A stretch of DNA of 64,000 bases. Source: GCA-2720975 sp964467985 (GTDB lineage: Bacteria > Planctomycetota > UBA1135 > GCA-002686595). The translations under genes and the position numbers were made by a program. Positions 17,027-25,779 of the stretch are shown here, one piece after another. The DNA is taken from contig CAYXTP010000003.1 of NCBI GenBank assembly GCA_964467985.1, positions 62,001-126,000 of the forward strand. Reading direction: 5' to 3'. Position 1 is the first letter of the stretch. Each line of letters opens with the position of its first letter. Under the pieces are notes generated by a model. It was not told the DNA's origin. It ran no database searches and saw only the letters and a program-made list of their open reading frames with translations.

Positions 17027-18393
17027 CAGTTGTTCTCCGAGTTGATCAGGTGGTCGTAGCAGCAGTAGTAAGGGGTGATGTCATCCGTGGCGCCGTAGCC
17101 GCCCTCGGCAAAGATCTGATGGTCGGGGTTGGACAGGTCGAAGACCTTTTCGCCTTCAACCCAGGTCTGCTCGACACGGGTGTAGACGCTGAGTGGGTCG
17201 CCGGAGAGCACAATGAAATCCGCATCCTTGCCCGGGGTCAGAGACCCCACCCGGTCGGAGAGGTCCAGCATTTCTGCCCCAGCCAGGGTCAAGGACTCCA
17301 GCGCCGCCTGACGACTCATGCCCCCACGCACGGCCAGGGCCGCGATCCGCAAGAAGAGCCTGGAGTCGGTGATCCAATCGTCTGTGTGGAAGGCCACCCG
17401 AACCCCGGCCCTCTCCAGGATCGCCCCCGACTCGATTACGTGGTTGAGGGCCTCGAGCTTGCCGCCCGGGGAATCCACCAAGATGGCCGAACAGGGCACG
17501 CCCGCGGCGGCAATCTGGTCGGCCACCATCCAGCCTTCCGATACGTGGTGGAGCACGACTCGGAAGCCGAACTCCTTCGACAGTCTCAGGACCGTGAGAA
17601 TGTCATCTTGCCGATGCGTGTGGTGGTGGACGATGCGCTTGCCATCCATGACCTCGAGCAGGGTCTCCAGGTGCAAGTCCCGGGGGGGCAACTTAGTCGC
17701 GTCGGGGTTGCCGTCCTCGTCCACGGCCGCCGCGATCTTGGCCCGGTACTCCTGAGCTTTGATGAAGAAGGAACGCACGAGGAAAGCGGACTTGCCGCGG
17801 GTACCCGGGAAGCCCCCCTCGCCGCTGTTGCGAATCGAGTTGGTGCCGTTCGCCATCTTCAACCCGCCCATGGGCGAACCATCGGGGAAGCGATAAGAGA
17901 TGGAATCGATCGTGCGCGGTGTCTTCTCCCCCATGCGAAGTTTGACGTACACCGTCTGACCCGAAGACAGGTGGCCCGAACCTGGCATGAGGTTGGCGGT
18001 GGTAACGCCGCCAGTCAGCGCGCGCTTGAAGCTGGAGCCACGCACGTTGATCGAATCGTAGACCCGCACACCCGGCTGGATCGGACCGGAGCGATCTGCC
18101 GCACCCACGCCGCCAATGTGCGAGTGGGTATCCACCAAGCCAGGCATGACGATTTTGCCCGAGACGTCAACGACTGTGGCTCCGTCGGGAATGGCCACAT
18201 CCTCGGCCTTGCCGATGGCCGTGATCTTGCCCTTCTCGTACAGCATCACGCCGTTCTCAATCGGCGGGCCATCGATGGGCAAGAGGGTGGCCCCCTTCAG
18301 GGCCGTGGTCTGGGCAGGGAGCGCGGCAGCACTCAACAGGCCCGCGGCCAGGGTGAGGAAGGTCCGGTGCAGGCAGTTGGGGGGAGTATCCAT
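17026..18393 (-). CDS. Secreted metal-dependent amidohydrolase (imidazolonepropionase-like)
   Basis: A 455-residue exported amidohydrolase. The signal peptide runs from the start to about residue 27 (LSAAALPAQ). Metal ligands are visible: MPGLVDTHSHIGG (HxH), the KRIVHHHTHRQDD and VVLHHVSEG segments, and HTDDWITDS with the catalytic Asp. The C-terminal composite beta-sandwich closes with RVGSLTPGKDADFIVLSGDP. The substrate is unknown; related secreted enzymes act on cyclic amides or peptides. The ATG at 18393 is preferred to an earlier in-frame ATG because TACCCT lies 7 bases upstream. It is translated together with the degenerate paralogue downstream. Confidence 0.88.
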   Translation of the reverse strand: MDTPPNCLHRTFLTLAAGLLSAAALPAQTTALKGATLLPIDGPPIENGVMLYEKGKITAIGKAEDVAIPDGATVVDVSGKIVMPGLVDTHSHIGGVGAADRSGPIQPGVRVYDSINVRGSSFKRALTGGVTTANLMPGSGHLSSGQTVYVKLRMGEKTPRTIDSISYRFPDGSPMGGLKMANGTNSIRNSGEGGFPGTRGKSAFLVRSFFIKAQEYRAKIAAAVDEDGNPDATKLPPRDLHLETLLEVMDGKRIVHHHTHRQDDILTVLRLSKEFGFRVVLHHVSEGWMVADQIAAAGVPCSAILVDSPGGKLEALNHVIESGAILERAGVRVAFHTDDWITDSRLFLRIAALAVRGGMSRQAALESLTLAGAEMLDLSDRVGSLTPGKDADFIVLSGDPLSVYTRVEQTWVEGEKVFDLSNPDHQIFAEGGYGATDDITPYYCCYDHLINSENN

Positions 18394-18400
18394 GGGCCCG

Positions 18401-18406
18401 AGGGTA
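18401..18406 (-). promoter_or_regulatory. Putative -10 element of a leaderless promoter (amidohydrolase pair)
   Basis: TACCCT, spacer CGGGCCC (7 bases), ATG at 18393. Confidence 0.5.
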
Positions 18407-18476
18407 CAGACCCCCGGGTCACTCGTGGGCCGTGAATACCCAGCCCCAACAAATCCGCACACGTTCGACCCGTGAG

Positions 18477-21152
18477 CTAGAGGCCTTCTAGGTTGCGAGT
18501 CAGCAACTCGAGCTCGACACCCAGCTCTTTCAATCGGACCCGTTCCCCTTCCACGATCTCTGGGTCCGCACGCTTGAGGAAGTTCTCATTGGCGAGCTTG
18601 CCTTCGGTGGCACCGAGCGCCGACCGCATCTTGCCCGCGCGGTTGACCAGCACCTCCTTCAACTTGCCCAAGTCGGTTTCCTCGCCCAGGGGCACGAAGA
18701 CCTCCAAGCCGCCGAACACAGACACGGCCGAACCCGCCGGCCGCTCCAGGTCCGCGCCCACTTGCATCTCGCCCAGGAAAGCCAGGGTGGAGATGGTGTC
18801 CGCGTGGCGTTCAATGATCGCCCGCTCGTCATCGCGCGGGGCCTGGATCAGAGCCACCAGGGGCTTGCGTTCACCCACGGTCGTCAGGGTGCGAATGCGG
18901 CGCACAGCACCGACGACGCCTTGCAGCACGGTCATTTCTGCCATGGACGTCTCGTCCACTTCCAGGTCTGCCCCATCAGGGAAAGGAGCACGAATCAGGT
19001 CGGATGCGGGCTCCTGCTCTAGGGTTTCGTGCAGGCCCGTCCACAGTTCTTCGGTCAGGAAGGGAGTGAAGGGGTGCAGCAGGCCGAGGATGTCGGTCAG
19101 CACGCGGGTCAACACGCCGCGCGCAGCCGCAGCACTCTCGGCGCTGGCTTCGGACTCACCGAAACGGCCCTTGGCCAATTCCAGATACCAGTCGCAGAAG
19201 TCATTCCAAACGAAACGATAGAGGGTCGTGGCGGCGTCATTGAAGCGGTAGTCGTTGAGAGCTTGGCCCACTTCGTCAGCGGCACTCTTCAGGCGTGAGA
19301 GAATCCAACGGTCCTCGAGCTCCACGGGTGCAGCACTGCGTTCGCCGACCAGGTTCATCATCACAAAACGCGCTGCGTTCCAGACCTTGTTGCAGAAACG
19401 GCTGCCCTGCTCGAAGCGGTCTGGGGAGAGGCGCACGTCCTGTCCCTCCTTGGTGAGCAGCACCAAGCTGTAGCGCACGGCGTCGGCGCCGTACTTCTCG
19501 ATCATGTCCAGAGGGTCGATGCCGTTGCCGGCCGACTTGGACATGCGCTTGCCCTTGCCGTCGAGAACGGTGGCGTGGATGTAGCAGGTCTTGAAGGGGT
19601 TGCGTTCCTCTTCGGTGCGCTCGGGCATGAAGGCGTAACCCGCCATGACCATGCGCGCCACCCACAGATAGATGATCTCGGATGCGGTGGACAGAAACTG
19701 GGTCGGAAAGAAACGCGCCAGGTCGGTGGAATGCGTGTCGGGCCAACCGAAGGTGGCGATGGGCCACAACCAGGATGAGGCCCAGGTGTCGAGCACGTCA
19801 GCGTCCTGACGAACAATGGGCTTGCCCGTTTCGGGGTGCGCTGAGCCGACTTCCAATTCTTCCACCGAAGCGACGGGCACGTCGTCCTCGTCGTACCAAA
19901 CGGGGATGCGGTGTCCCCACCAGAGCTGACGACTGATGCACCAGTCGTGCACGTTCTCAAGCCAGTGGCGATAGACCTTGCCCCAGCGTTCGGGGCGAAA
20001 CTCGAGCCAGCCCTTGTCGAGCGCCTTGAGTGCGGGCTCGGCCAGGGGCTGCATGGAGACGAACCACTGTTCACTGACGAGCGGCTCGACGATGGACTTG
20101 GATCGATCCGAAAGGGGCACGTTGTGGCGGATGTCTTCGATCTCGCCCAAGAAACCTTGCTCGTCGAGGGCGGCCAAGACGTTCTTGCGCGCCAACTCGC
20201 GGGCTTGACCTGCAAACTCGCCGCCCTCGGCATTGATGCGGCCGTCTTTCTCGAGGATGTTGATGATAGGCAAGTTGTTGCGCTCGCCACGCTCGTAGTC
20301 GGCCGGGTCGTGACCCGGTGTGACCTTGACGGCGCCCGACCCGAAGCTGGGATCCACCGACTCGTCGGCCACGATGGGAATGTCACGCTCCGTCAGGGGC
20401 AGGCGACAGGAGGTGCCGACCAAGTCCTTGTAGCGTTTGTCGTCGGGGTGCACCGCGACGCCGGTGTCGCCCAACATGGTCTCGGGCCGGGTGGTGGCCA
20501 CGCAGATGAACTGGCCCGGTTTGGCGTTGAGCGGATAGCGCAGGGTCCACAGCTTGCCCTTACGCTCCACGTTCTCGATCTCGTCGTCACTGATGGCGGT
20601 CTCGAGCACACAATCCCAATTCACAAGTCGTGAGCCGCGATAGATCAGCCCCTTCTTCCACAGGTCCACAAAGGCCGTGCGCACGGCGTGAGTCAGGCCT
20701 TCGTCCATGGTGAAGGCCGTACGCGACCAGTCACAGGAACAGCCCAGACTGCGAAACTGCTCGAGGATGATGTTGCCGTGCTCTTCCTTCCAGTCCCAGA
20801 CCTTGGCCAGGAAGGCCTCGCGACCGAGTTCCTCGCGAGTCTGCTTGTCTTCGGCGTAGAGCTTCTTTTCCACGACCGCTTGGGTGGCGATGCCCGCGTG
20901 ATCCGTACCCGGCACCCACACCGTGTCGAAGCCGGCCTTGCGCCGGTGCCGAATGACGATGTCCTGCAGAGTGCCGTTCAGGGCGTGCCCCATGTGCAGG
21001 CGGCCAGTCACGTTGGGCGGGGGGATGACCACCGAAAAAGGCTTGCCACTGCCTTGGCCTTCGGCCGGAGGTTGGAACGCGCCGCTGGCTTCCCAGGCGC
21101 TGTAGATCGGTCCCTCGAGATCGGCAGGCTGATATCGTTTGGAGAGGTCCAT
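18477..21152 (-). CDS. valS: Valyl-tRNA synthetase
   Basis: An 891-residue class I aminoacyl-tRNA synthetase charging tRNA-Val. The HIGH motif appears as HMGH in NVTGRLHMGHALN, and the KMSKS loop as RMSKSAGNGIDP. The editing domain includes TTRPETMLGDTGVAVHP and PGHDPADYERG, and the DWCISRQLWWGHRIPVWY signature is intact. The C-terminal tail has the usual coiled-coil (LKEVLVNRAGKMRSALG and on to LELLTRNLEGL). The length is normal for the bacterial enzyme. TAGACT lies 9 bases before the ATG; an RmlD-like gene ends only 29 bases upstream on the same strand, so a second promoter or read-through is possible. Confidence 0.98.
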   Translation of the reverse strand: MDLSKRYQPADLEGPIYSAWEASGAFQPPAEGQGSGKPFSVVIPPPNVTGRLHMGHALNGTLQDIVIRHRRKAGFDTVWVPGTDHAGIATQAVVEKKLYAEDKQTREELGREAFLAKVWDWKEEHGNIILEQFRSLGCSCDWSRTAFTMDEGLTHAVRTAFVDLWKKGLIYRGSRLVNWDCVLETAISDDEIENVERKGKLWTLRYPLNAKPGQFICVATTRPETMLGDTGVAVHPDDKRYKDLVGTSCRLPLTERDIPIVADESVDPSFGSGAVKVTPGHDPADYERGERNNLPIINILEKDGRINAEGGEFAGQARELARKNVLAALDEQGFLGEIEDIRHNVPLSDRSKSIVEPLVSEQWFVSMQPLAEPALKALDKGWLEFRPERWGKVYRHWLENVHDWCISRQLWWGHRIPVWYDEDDVPVASVEELEVGSAHPETGKPIVRQDADVLDTWASSWLWPIATFGWPDTHSTDLARFFPTQFLSTASEIIYLWVARMVMAGYAFMPERTEEERNPFKTCYIHATVLDGKGKRMSKSAGNGIDPLDMIEKYGADAVRYSLVLLTKEGQDVRLSPDRFEQGSRFCNKVWNAARFVMMNLVGERSAAPVELEDRWILSRLKSAADEVGQALNDYRFNDAATTLYRFVWNDFCDWYLELAKGRFGESEASAESAAAARGVLTRVLTDILGLLHPFTPFLTEELWTGLHETLEQEPASDLIRAPFPDGADLEVDETSMAEMTVLQGVVGAVRRIRTLTTVGERKPLVALIQAPRDDERAIIERHADTISTLAFLGEMQVGADLERPAGSAVSVFGGLEVFVPLGEETDLGKLKEVLVNRAGKMRSALGATEGKLANENFLKRADPEIVEGERVRLKELGVELELLTRNLEGL

Positions 21153-21161
21153 GGCCCGGAG

Positions 21162-21167
21162 AGTCTA
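21162..21167 (-). promoter_or_regulatory. Putative -10 element of a leaderless promoter (valS)
   Basis: TAGACT, spacer CTCCGGGCC (9 bases), ATG at 21152. Confidence 0.45.
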
Positions 21168-21181
21168 GGTCACCGAAGCCC

Positions 21182-22287
21182 CTAGCGCATCGCTTGGGCG
21201 AGGCCCGCAGCCACAGCCAACAGCGGTGTCTCTAGGGAATCCCGTGCCAGCGAACTGTCGAGGCTGGCNNNNNNNNNNNNNNNNNNNNNNNNNNNNNNNN
21301 NNNNNNNNNNNNNNNNNNNNNNNNNNNNNNNNNNNNNNNNNNNNNNNNNNNNNNNNNNNNNNNNNNNNCAGCCAACAGCGGTGTCTCTAGGGAATCCCGT
21401 GCCAGCGAACTGTCGAGGCTGGCGTCCGAGGGCCGCTGTTCGTAACCGGGATGATCGGTCCGGCTTCGAGAGGTCAATTCCTCCCGCGCATCGGAGGCTT
21501 CCAGTCCCATGGCTCCCAATACAGCCAGCCCGAATTCGAACCTGGAAATGCGCTCGGGCCCGCCCAAGTGCAAGATTCCCGCCAGGTCGGAATCGGCCAG
21601 TTCCATGAGGGCTTGGGCCGCATTGCTGACATCCAAGGGTGTACGGAATTCGTCGTGGAAAAGGCCCGGCGACTCGCCACGGTCGATGGCCTCGAGCAGG
21701 CTGTCGGAGGCGCCCAGGCCTCGGCCTCCTGAGTTGCCGTAGAGCAGGGGCAGTCGCACGACCAGCGCTTCGGGGTGAGCACTGAGTACGGCCTCTTCGC
21801 CCGCGTATTTGGTGCGACCATAGGTGGACAGGGGAGCGGGCGGGTCGGACTCCGCAAAACCCGAGGCAGGCGGAGGCTCGCCACCGAAGACGAGATCGGT
21901 GGAGATGTGAATGAGCCGCGCGTTGTGAGCCGCGCACCAGCTGGCCGTCTCAGCGGGAAGCTCGCGATTGAGGCGCTCTGCCCGTTCGGATTGAGCTTCG
22001 CAGTCCGCAACGCGGGTCAAGGCAGCGCATGAGAAGACGAGGGTGGGTTGAATTTCGTCCAGCAGTGAGGTCACGCTCGACTCAGGTTCCAGGTCCCTTG
22101 CCAGCCACTGAATGCTGTCCCGCGGGTTGCAGAAGCAGGGAGCCGAACTGGGATCCCGACCCACAGCAAAAACCGGCGGCCCGTGAGGTTCGGCCAGGGT
22201 GGCTAGGGGCAGGGACCTGTGCACGGCCGCGGCGGACACGTGGGCGCCCAGAAAACCCGTTCCGCCAAGGACGAGGGTGGTACTCAT
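21182..22287 (-). CDS. RmlD-like NAD(P)-dependent sugar reductase / SDR (split by a false assembly gap)
   Basis: An extended short-chain dehydrogenase resembling dTDP-4-dehydrorhamnose reductase. It opens with TTLVLGGTGFLGAHV (Rossmann GxxGxxG) and has HISTDLVFGG, STYGRTKYAGEEAV (the YxxxK catalytic pair), VVRLPLLYGN and the FHDEFRTPLDVSNAA segment typical of RmlD. The 100-N run interrupts the C-terminus. The 55 bases on each side of the gap are identical, so removing the Ns and one copy gives a continuous 951-base frame: 316 residues ending VAAGLAQAMR with a TAG at 21182. That length suits the family. The substrate may be a nucleotide sugar, but no other rhamnose gene is near. Confidence 0.85.
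21214..21268. repeat. 55-bp contig-end duplicate, left copy
   Basis: Identical over 55 bases to 21369-21423 on the other side of the N run. It is best read as the shared end k-mer of two contigs, not a biological repeat. Confidence 0.93.
21269..21368. other. Assembly gap of 100 N (false gap)
   Basis: The 55 bases before and after the gap are identical, so the contigs overlap and no sequence is likely to be missing. Collapsing the overlap restores the RmlD-like reading frame. Confidence 0.92.
21369..21423. repeat. 55-bp contig-end duplicate, right copy
   Basis: Second copy of the sequence at 21214-21268. The exact 55-base length equals a standard final k-mer size of de Bruijn metagenome assemblers. 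Confidence 0.93.
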
Positions 22288-22293
22288 GCGGGG

Positions 22294-22299
22294 AGCGTA
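22294..22299 (-). promoter_or_regulatory. Putative -10 element of a leaderless promoter (RmlD-like gene)
   Basis: TACGCT, spacer CCCCGC (6 bases), ATG at 22287. Confidence 0.52.
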
Positions 22300-22341
22300 A
22301 CCGAGGAGGGGAGCAAATCGTCATCCCGGGTGGGCGGGGGC

Positions 22342-22378
22342 GGTGGTGGGCACGGGCAGCCCACCTGCCCTCACCACC
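22342..22378 (-). terminator. Nested stem-loop between GNAT and RmlD-like genes
   Basis: Outer arms GGTGGTG (22342-22348) and CACCACC (22372-22378) enclose inner arms GGGCAG (22354-22359) and CTGCCC (22365-22370) with a 5-base loop. It starts just past the acetyltransferase stop (minus strand) and could end or protect that transcript. There is no U-run, so it is not a classic intrinsic terminator. Confidence 0.4.
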
Positions 22379-22384
22379 CGTCGA

Positions 22385-22978
22385 TCACACCCTGAAACCT
22401 GCAGGGAATCGCCCTTCCCATTCCTCGCGCAGGACGCCGTAACCCATGCCGTCGAAGTGCTGGCCGTTGACCATACGAGCTCGGCGGAAACACGCCTCTT
22501 GGGCGTACCCGAGCTTCTCGGCCAGCGTCATCGTCCCGCGGTTTCCCGACCAAGTCCGTAGATCCAGCCGCGCGATAGTCGGCAACTCCCGGAATAGGTA
22601 GTCGCTCCGAAGGCCGAGGGCCTCGTACCCGAATCCTCGCTTTCGGTTCTCGGGATCAAAAATAACGATCCCCGCCGAGAGCCAATCGGTTTCCTCACTC
22701 TGCCAGTAACGGCTGACCTGGCCGATCAGTCGATCCTCGGTAACATCCACGATCGGGAGGACGACCCGGGGGGTTGCCCAGCGTGATTCCTCGACCCGAG
22801 TACGCAGGAGTTCGATCTTCGCGGCAGTCTCTTCAGGAGTCGGTTGGGGATAGTAAGGACCGTCGAGCTCCTGCCACTCATGGCCCGGAGTGAGCCAGGT
22901 GGAATAAAGATCCAGATCCTCGAGAGTCCAATCTCTCAAGGCCACAAGCTGACCGCGAATACGCAGGGGAGTCGCCAT
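22385..22978 (-). CDS. GNAT family N-acetyltransferase (RimJ/RimL-like)
   Basis: A 197-residue acetyl-CoA-dependent acetyltransferase. It begins ATPLRIRGQLVALRDWTLED, a typical RimJ/RimL-type opening, and has the core strand-helix DRLIGQVSRYW and AGIVIFDPENRKRGFGYEALGL, where RKRGFG is the acetyl-CoA pyrophosphate loop (R/Q-x-x-G-x-G). The closing LRTWSGNRGTMTLAEKLGYAQEACFRRARMV matches motif B. The acceptor could be a ribosomal-protein N-terminus or a small molecule; the sequence does not say. The start at 22978 (MATPLRIRG) is chosen because the 21 residues before it are not homologous. No -10 hexamer is evident close to the start. Confidence 0.85.
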   Translation of the reverse strand: MATPLRIRGQLVALRDWTLEDLDLYSTWLTPGHEWQELDGPYYPQPTPEETAAKIELLRTRVEESRWATPRVVLPIVDVTEDRLIGQVSRYWQSEETDWLSAGIVIFDPENRKRGFGYEALGLRSDYLFRELPTIARLDLRTWSGNRGTMTLAEKLGYAQEACFRRARMVNGQHFDGMGYGVLREEWEGRFPAGFRV

Positions 22979-23152
22979 TCTGAGCACGAGAAGCGAGTGA
23001 GTGGAGTGCAACACGTCTGCATGCAACTCTCCTGGACACACGAGACCCTCTAGTTGTAGCCACTAGGTTGACCATCTGGAACATGAGATTGAACCAGGGT
23101 CGCTGAAGGCAGTCGCCGCCAGTCTGGGGCCTGCGAGCTAGCCGACAGAAAG

Positions 23153-23704
23153 CTAGGACTGCCTTCCGACGCGCGCCCCGCCTGCAGCCTCGTCTGGCCG
23201 CTCATCACGGAGGGTTTCTAGCAGCCTCGCAATAGCCCGAACCCTGTTGGCCTCGGGTTGGGGGCGCGGGTTGAAGTCCAGCGGATTGTATTGAATCCCG
23301 CGAGCATGCATGTAGCTATTGAGGACTGAGAACATACCCACGCGGACAAATTCGTGTTCGTGATTCAGGAGTCCGGCCAACTCCGGATAGGCGGCTTCCC
23401 CAAAGGGCTTGAACACATGGCTGAAATAGCAGTTGAGCGTCCAGTTCATTTCGCGCCGCCCGGAGGGGAGCTCAATGAAGAAGGCCTCCGAGCCCCCGAC
23501 AGTGCCCTTGAACTCGCCGATGTTGTCCTCAGTCAATACGAATGCGATCGCCTCATCCACTGTCTCGAAATACGGGAGCCCAGCGTTCAAGGGAAGCTCA
23601 CCCCATTCAACCTTGCTGCTCTGACAACTAGCAAGGACGAGAATTCCCAGCAACAGGGTGCGGCGTGCCGCCCCTTCCGTGACCGGTGTCATGCATTGCC
23701 CCAT
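23153..23704 (-). CDS. Hypothetical lipoprotein
   Basis: A 183-residue protein I do not recognise. A lipoprotein signal is clear: basic residues, a hydrophobic stretch LLLGILVLA, then the lipobox LASC. The mature part includes ETVDEAIAFVLTEDN, an ELPSGRREMNWTLNCYFSHVF region, AYPELAGLLNHEHEFVRVGMFSVLNSY, and a charged C-terminus. The stretch AYPELAGLLNHEHEFVRVGMF resembles a HEAT-type helical repeat (a lone unit). Two ATGs are possible, at 23704 and 23692; either leaves the lipobox intact. The gene stands alone between two oppositely oriented genes. Confidence 0.6.
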   Translation of the reverse strand: MGQCMTPVTEGAARRTLLLGILVLASCQSSKVEWGELPLNAGLPYFETVDEAIAFVLTEDNIGEFKGTVGGSEAFFIELPSGRREMNWTLNCYFSHVFKPFGEAAYPELAGLLNHEHEFVRVGMFSVLNSYMHARGIQYNPLDFNPRPQPEANRVRAIARLLETLRDERPDEAAGGARVGRQS

Positions 23705-23747
23705 GACCGCCCTACGGAGTTGGACGGGGCGTGTTGGCGTCCCCTGA

Positions 23748-23957
23748 TTAGGCTGACTCGCCCGCAAGCCAGCTGTCCGACGGGCCATTCGTCTCGAGGA
23801 ACCCGAGTGTCATTGGGTTCAGGGGAGCGAGCGAATCCGAGCCGCACAGCGAGCCGCCGAGGAGCGGAGTCATGTCGTGCGAATCGGAACTGTAGCCCAT
23901 GGTCGTGTATCTGGCAGATCCTGGGACCGAGACCAGGGGCTCCAAGTTACTCTGCAC
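23748..23957 (-). CDS. Small open frame of unknown status, possible gene remnant
   Basis: A 69-codon frame in the 256-base space between the lipoprotein and recJ genes, antisense to the recJ promoter. Its third positions are GC-rich as in real genes here, and the translation (SLCGSDSLAPLNPMTLGFLE) looks protein-like, but no family is recognised and no start signal is obvious. It could be the 3' end of a decayed gene or chance. Confidence 0.2.
   Translation of the reverse strand: MQSNLEPLVSVPGSARYTTMGYSSDSHDMTPLLGGSLCGSDSLAPLNPMTLGFLETNGPSDSWLAGESA
23948..23953 (+). promoter_or_regulatory. Putative -10 element of a leaderless promoter (recJ)
   Basis: TACTCT, spacer GCACGCC (7 bases), ATG at 23961. 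This favours the shorter RecJ start over an in-frame ATG at 23877. Confidence 0.5.
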
Positions 23958-23960
23958 GCC

Positions 23961-25694
23961 ATGCCCGCAACTTCACGCCTGCTGTGGAAGGTCCAAGCCC
24001 CGGATCCAGAAAAGGTCTCCCGGCTTGCGAGAGATCTCGACCCGATACTGGCCAAGCTGCTCGTGAATCGAGGTGTCGAGACTGCGAGCCAGGCTGAGCA
24101 GTTGCTCACTCCGCGGCTCACGGATCTGCACGATCCGGCCTTACTGCCAGGTATGGAACAGGCCACCCAACGCATCCTCGAAGCCATCGAACGCAACCAG
24201 ACGATTCTGGTGCACGGGGACTACGACGTAGACGGGGTCACGGGGACGGCGCTGCTGGTGAGGCTATTCGAGCACCTCGGGGTCAAGACCGTCTGGCATG
24301 TGCCGAACCGCTTCACGGATGGCTACGCGTTCGGGGACCATTCGGTCAGGCGCGCCACGGAGACCGGCGCAGCGCTCGTGATCAGCGTCGACAACGGGAC
24401 GTCTTCCACGGAGACCATCTCCAAACTGGCGGCCGCGGGGATCGACACGATTGTCACGGACCACCACGAGCCGCCCGAAGGCGAGTTGCCCGCGGCCGTA
24501 GCCATCGTGAACCCAAAACTCCCAGCGTCCGAGTATCCATTCAGGGAACTCTGTGGTGCCGCGGTAGCGTTCAAGCTCGCATGGGGGCTGGCCACGAAAC
24601 TCAGCGGCGCAGCGCGGGTGCGGGACGACCTACGCGATCTACTTGTGGATCTGACGGCCTATGTGGCCATCGCCACAGTCTGCGATGTCGTCCCCATGGT
24701 CGGAGAGAACAGAATCCTGGCCCACTTTGGGCTCAAGGCGCTGGAGACTACGTCCTCGGCTGGACTGCGAGCACTGCTGCTGTCAGCGGACTTGGGCGGG
24801 CGACGCCTCGGTGCGGACGACATCGGGTTTCAGATTGGGCCTCGCATCAATGCTTCCGGGCGGCTGGGGACCGCCGGCACGGCGTTGGAAGCTCTCATGA
24901 CTACCGACCCCACGCGGGCCAAGCAACTCGCCGCCGAACTCAACTCATTGAACCTTGAGCGGCGCAAGATCGTCGAGGACCTGATGGCCGAAGCCTTGCC
25001 CGCGGCTGAAGCATTCGCCGATGCCGAGCGCTGGCCCGTGACCGTGGTCGCCGGGCAGGATTGGCATCAGGGGGTCATCGGAATCGTCGCTGCACGCTTG
25101 GTCGAGGCCCTGGGCAAGCCAGCCATCGTCATCGGACTCGACGGAGATTCCGGTAGGGGTTCGGCGCGCTCAGTGCCTGGATTCTCCATCCTGAACGCCA
25201 TGCGCGGCGCCTCCCATCTACTCGGAAAGCACGGCGGGCACGAACAGGCTGCAGGGTGTGACATCGAGGCGGAACAGGTCGATGCGGTGCGCGAGGCTGT
25301 GTGCCAGAAGGCGCGGGAGATGTTGCAGGGCAAGAGCCTGCCCGAGCCCGTCTTGGACATCGATACGGTCGTCCCCTTCGAGCACATGACCGCTGACCTG
25401 CAGCGACAACTGGATCGGCTCGAGCCCTTCGGCGCACAGAATCCTGCGCCGGTTCTGGCATCGGCTGACGTACGCCTCGCTGAACCCGCACGCATCGTAG
25501 GCAAGGACCGCAGCCACATGATGCTCAAGCTGCGGCACGGTGAGCACGTACTCAAGGCCATGGCCTTCGGCATGGCTGAACGGGAGGGCGAACTTCAAAT
25601 GGGAGCGCCCATCAAGGTGGCCTACACGCCACGCTGGAACACCTTCCGGGGCACGACCTCCCTCGAGCTCACCCTGCACGACTTTGAGGCTTAG
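23961..25694 (+). CDS. recJ: Single-stranded-DNA-specific 5'-3' exonuclease RecJ
   Basis: A 577-residue DHH-family nuclease working in recombination and repair. Metal-binding motifs are present in order: HGDYDVDGVTGTAL (motif I), VDNGTSS (motif II), TDHHEPP (DHH motif), and in the DHHA1 domain SVPGFSILNAM and GKHGGHEQAAGC. The C-terminal OB-type domain (FEHMTADLQRQLDRLEPFGAQNPAPVL) is complete. The length is typical. The start at 23961 (MPATSRLLWKV) is supported by the -10-like hexamer. It is followed on the same strand by the Nudix-like membrane protein gene. Confidence 0.96.
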   Translation: MPATSRLLWKVQAPDPEKVSRLARDLDPILAKLLVNRGVETASQAEQLLTPRLTDLHDPALLPGMEQATQRILEAIERNQTILVHGDYDVDGVTGTALLVRLFEHLGVKTVWHVPNRFTDGYAFGDHSVRRATETGAALVISVDNGTSSTETISKLAAAGIDTIVTDHHEPPEGELPAAVAIVNPKLPASEYPFRELCGAAVAFKLAWGLATKLSGAARVRDDLRDLLVDLTAYVAIATVCDVVPMVGENRILAHFGLKALETTSSAGLRALLLSADLGGRRLGADDIGFQIGPRINASGRLGTAGTALEALMTTDPTRAKQLAAELNSLNLERRKIVEDLMAEALPAAEAFADAERWPVTVVAGQDWHQGVIGIVAARLVEALGKPAIVIGLDGDSGRGSARSVPGFSILNAMRGASHLLGKHGGHEQAAGCDIEAEQVDAVREAVCQKAREMLQGKSLPEPVLDIDTVVPFEHMTADLQRQLDRLEPFGAQNPAPVLASADVRLAEPARIVGKDRSHMMLKLRHGEHVLKAMAFGMAEREGELQMGAPIKVAYTPRWNTFRGTTSLELTLHDFEA

Positions 25695-25754
25695 CCCGCA
25701 TCGACACAGGGCACGTCTCGAATTGGGACAGGTCACGAAGCACCGGAGGGTCGC

Positions 25755-25760
25755 TACGAT
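25755..25760 (+). promoter_or_regulatory. Putative -10 element upstream of Nudix-like gene
   Basis: TACGAT overlaps the ATG at 25759 and lies 19 bases before the in-frame ATG at 25780. If it is a true -10, translation starts at 25780 with a leader of about 12 bases. Confidence 0.35.
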
Positions 25761-25779
25761 GGGCGGGCGCGCGTTTCCA

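Noticed and set aside
21214..21423. The two 55-bp copies as a biological direct repeat or attachment site
   Set aside because: They touch the N run exactly on both sides and collapsing them restores a conserved frame, so they are an assembly artefact.
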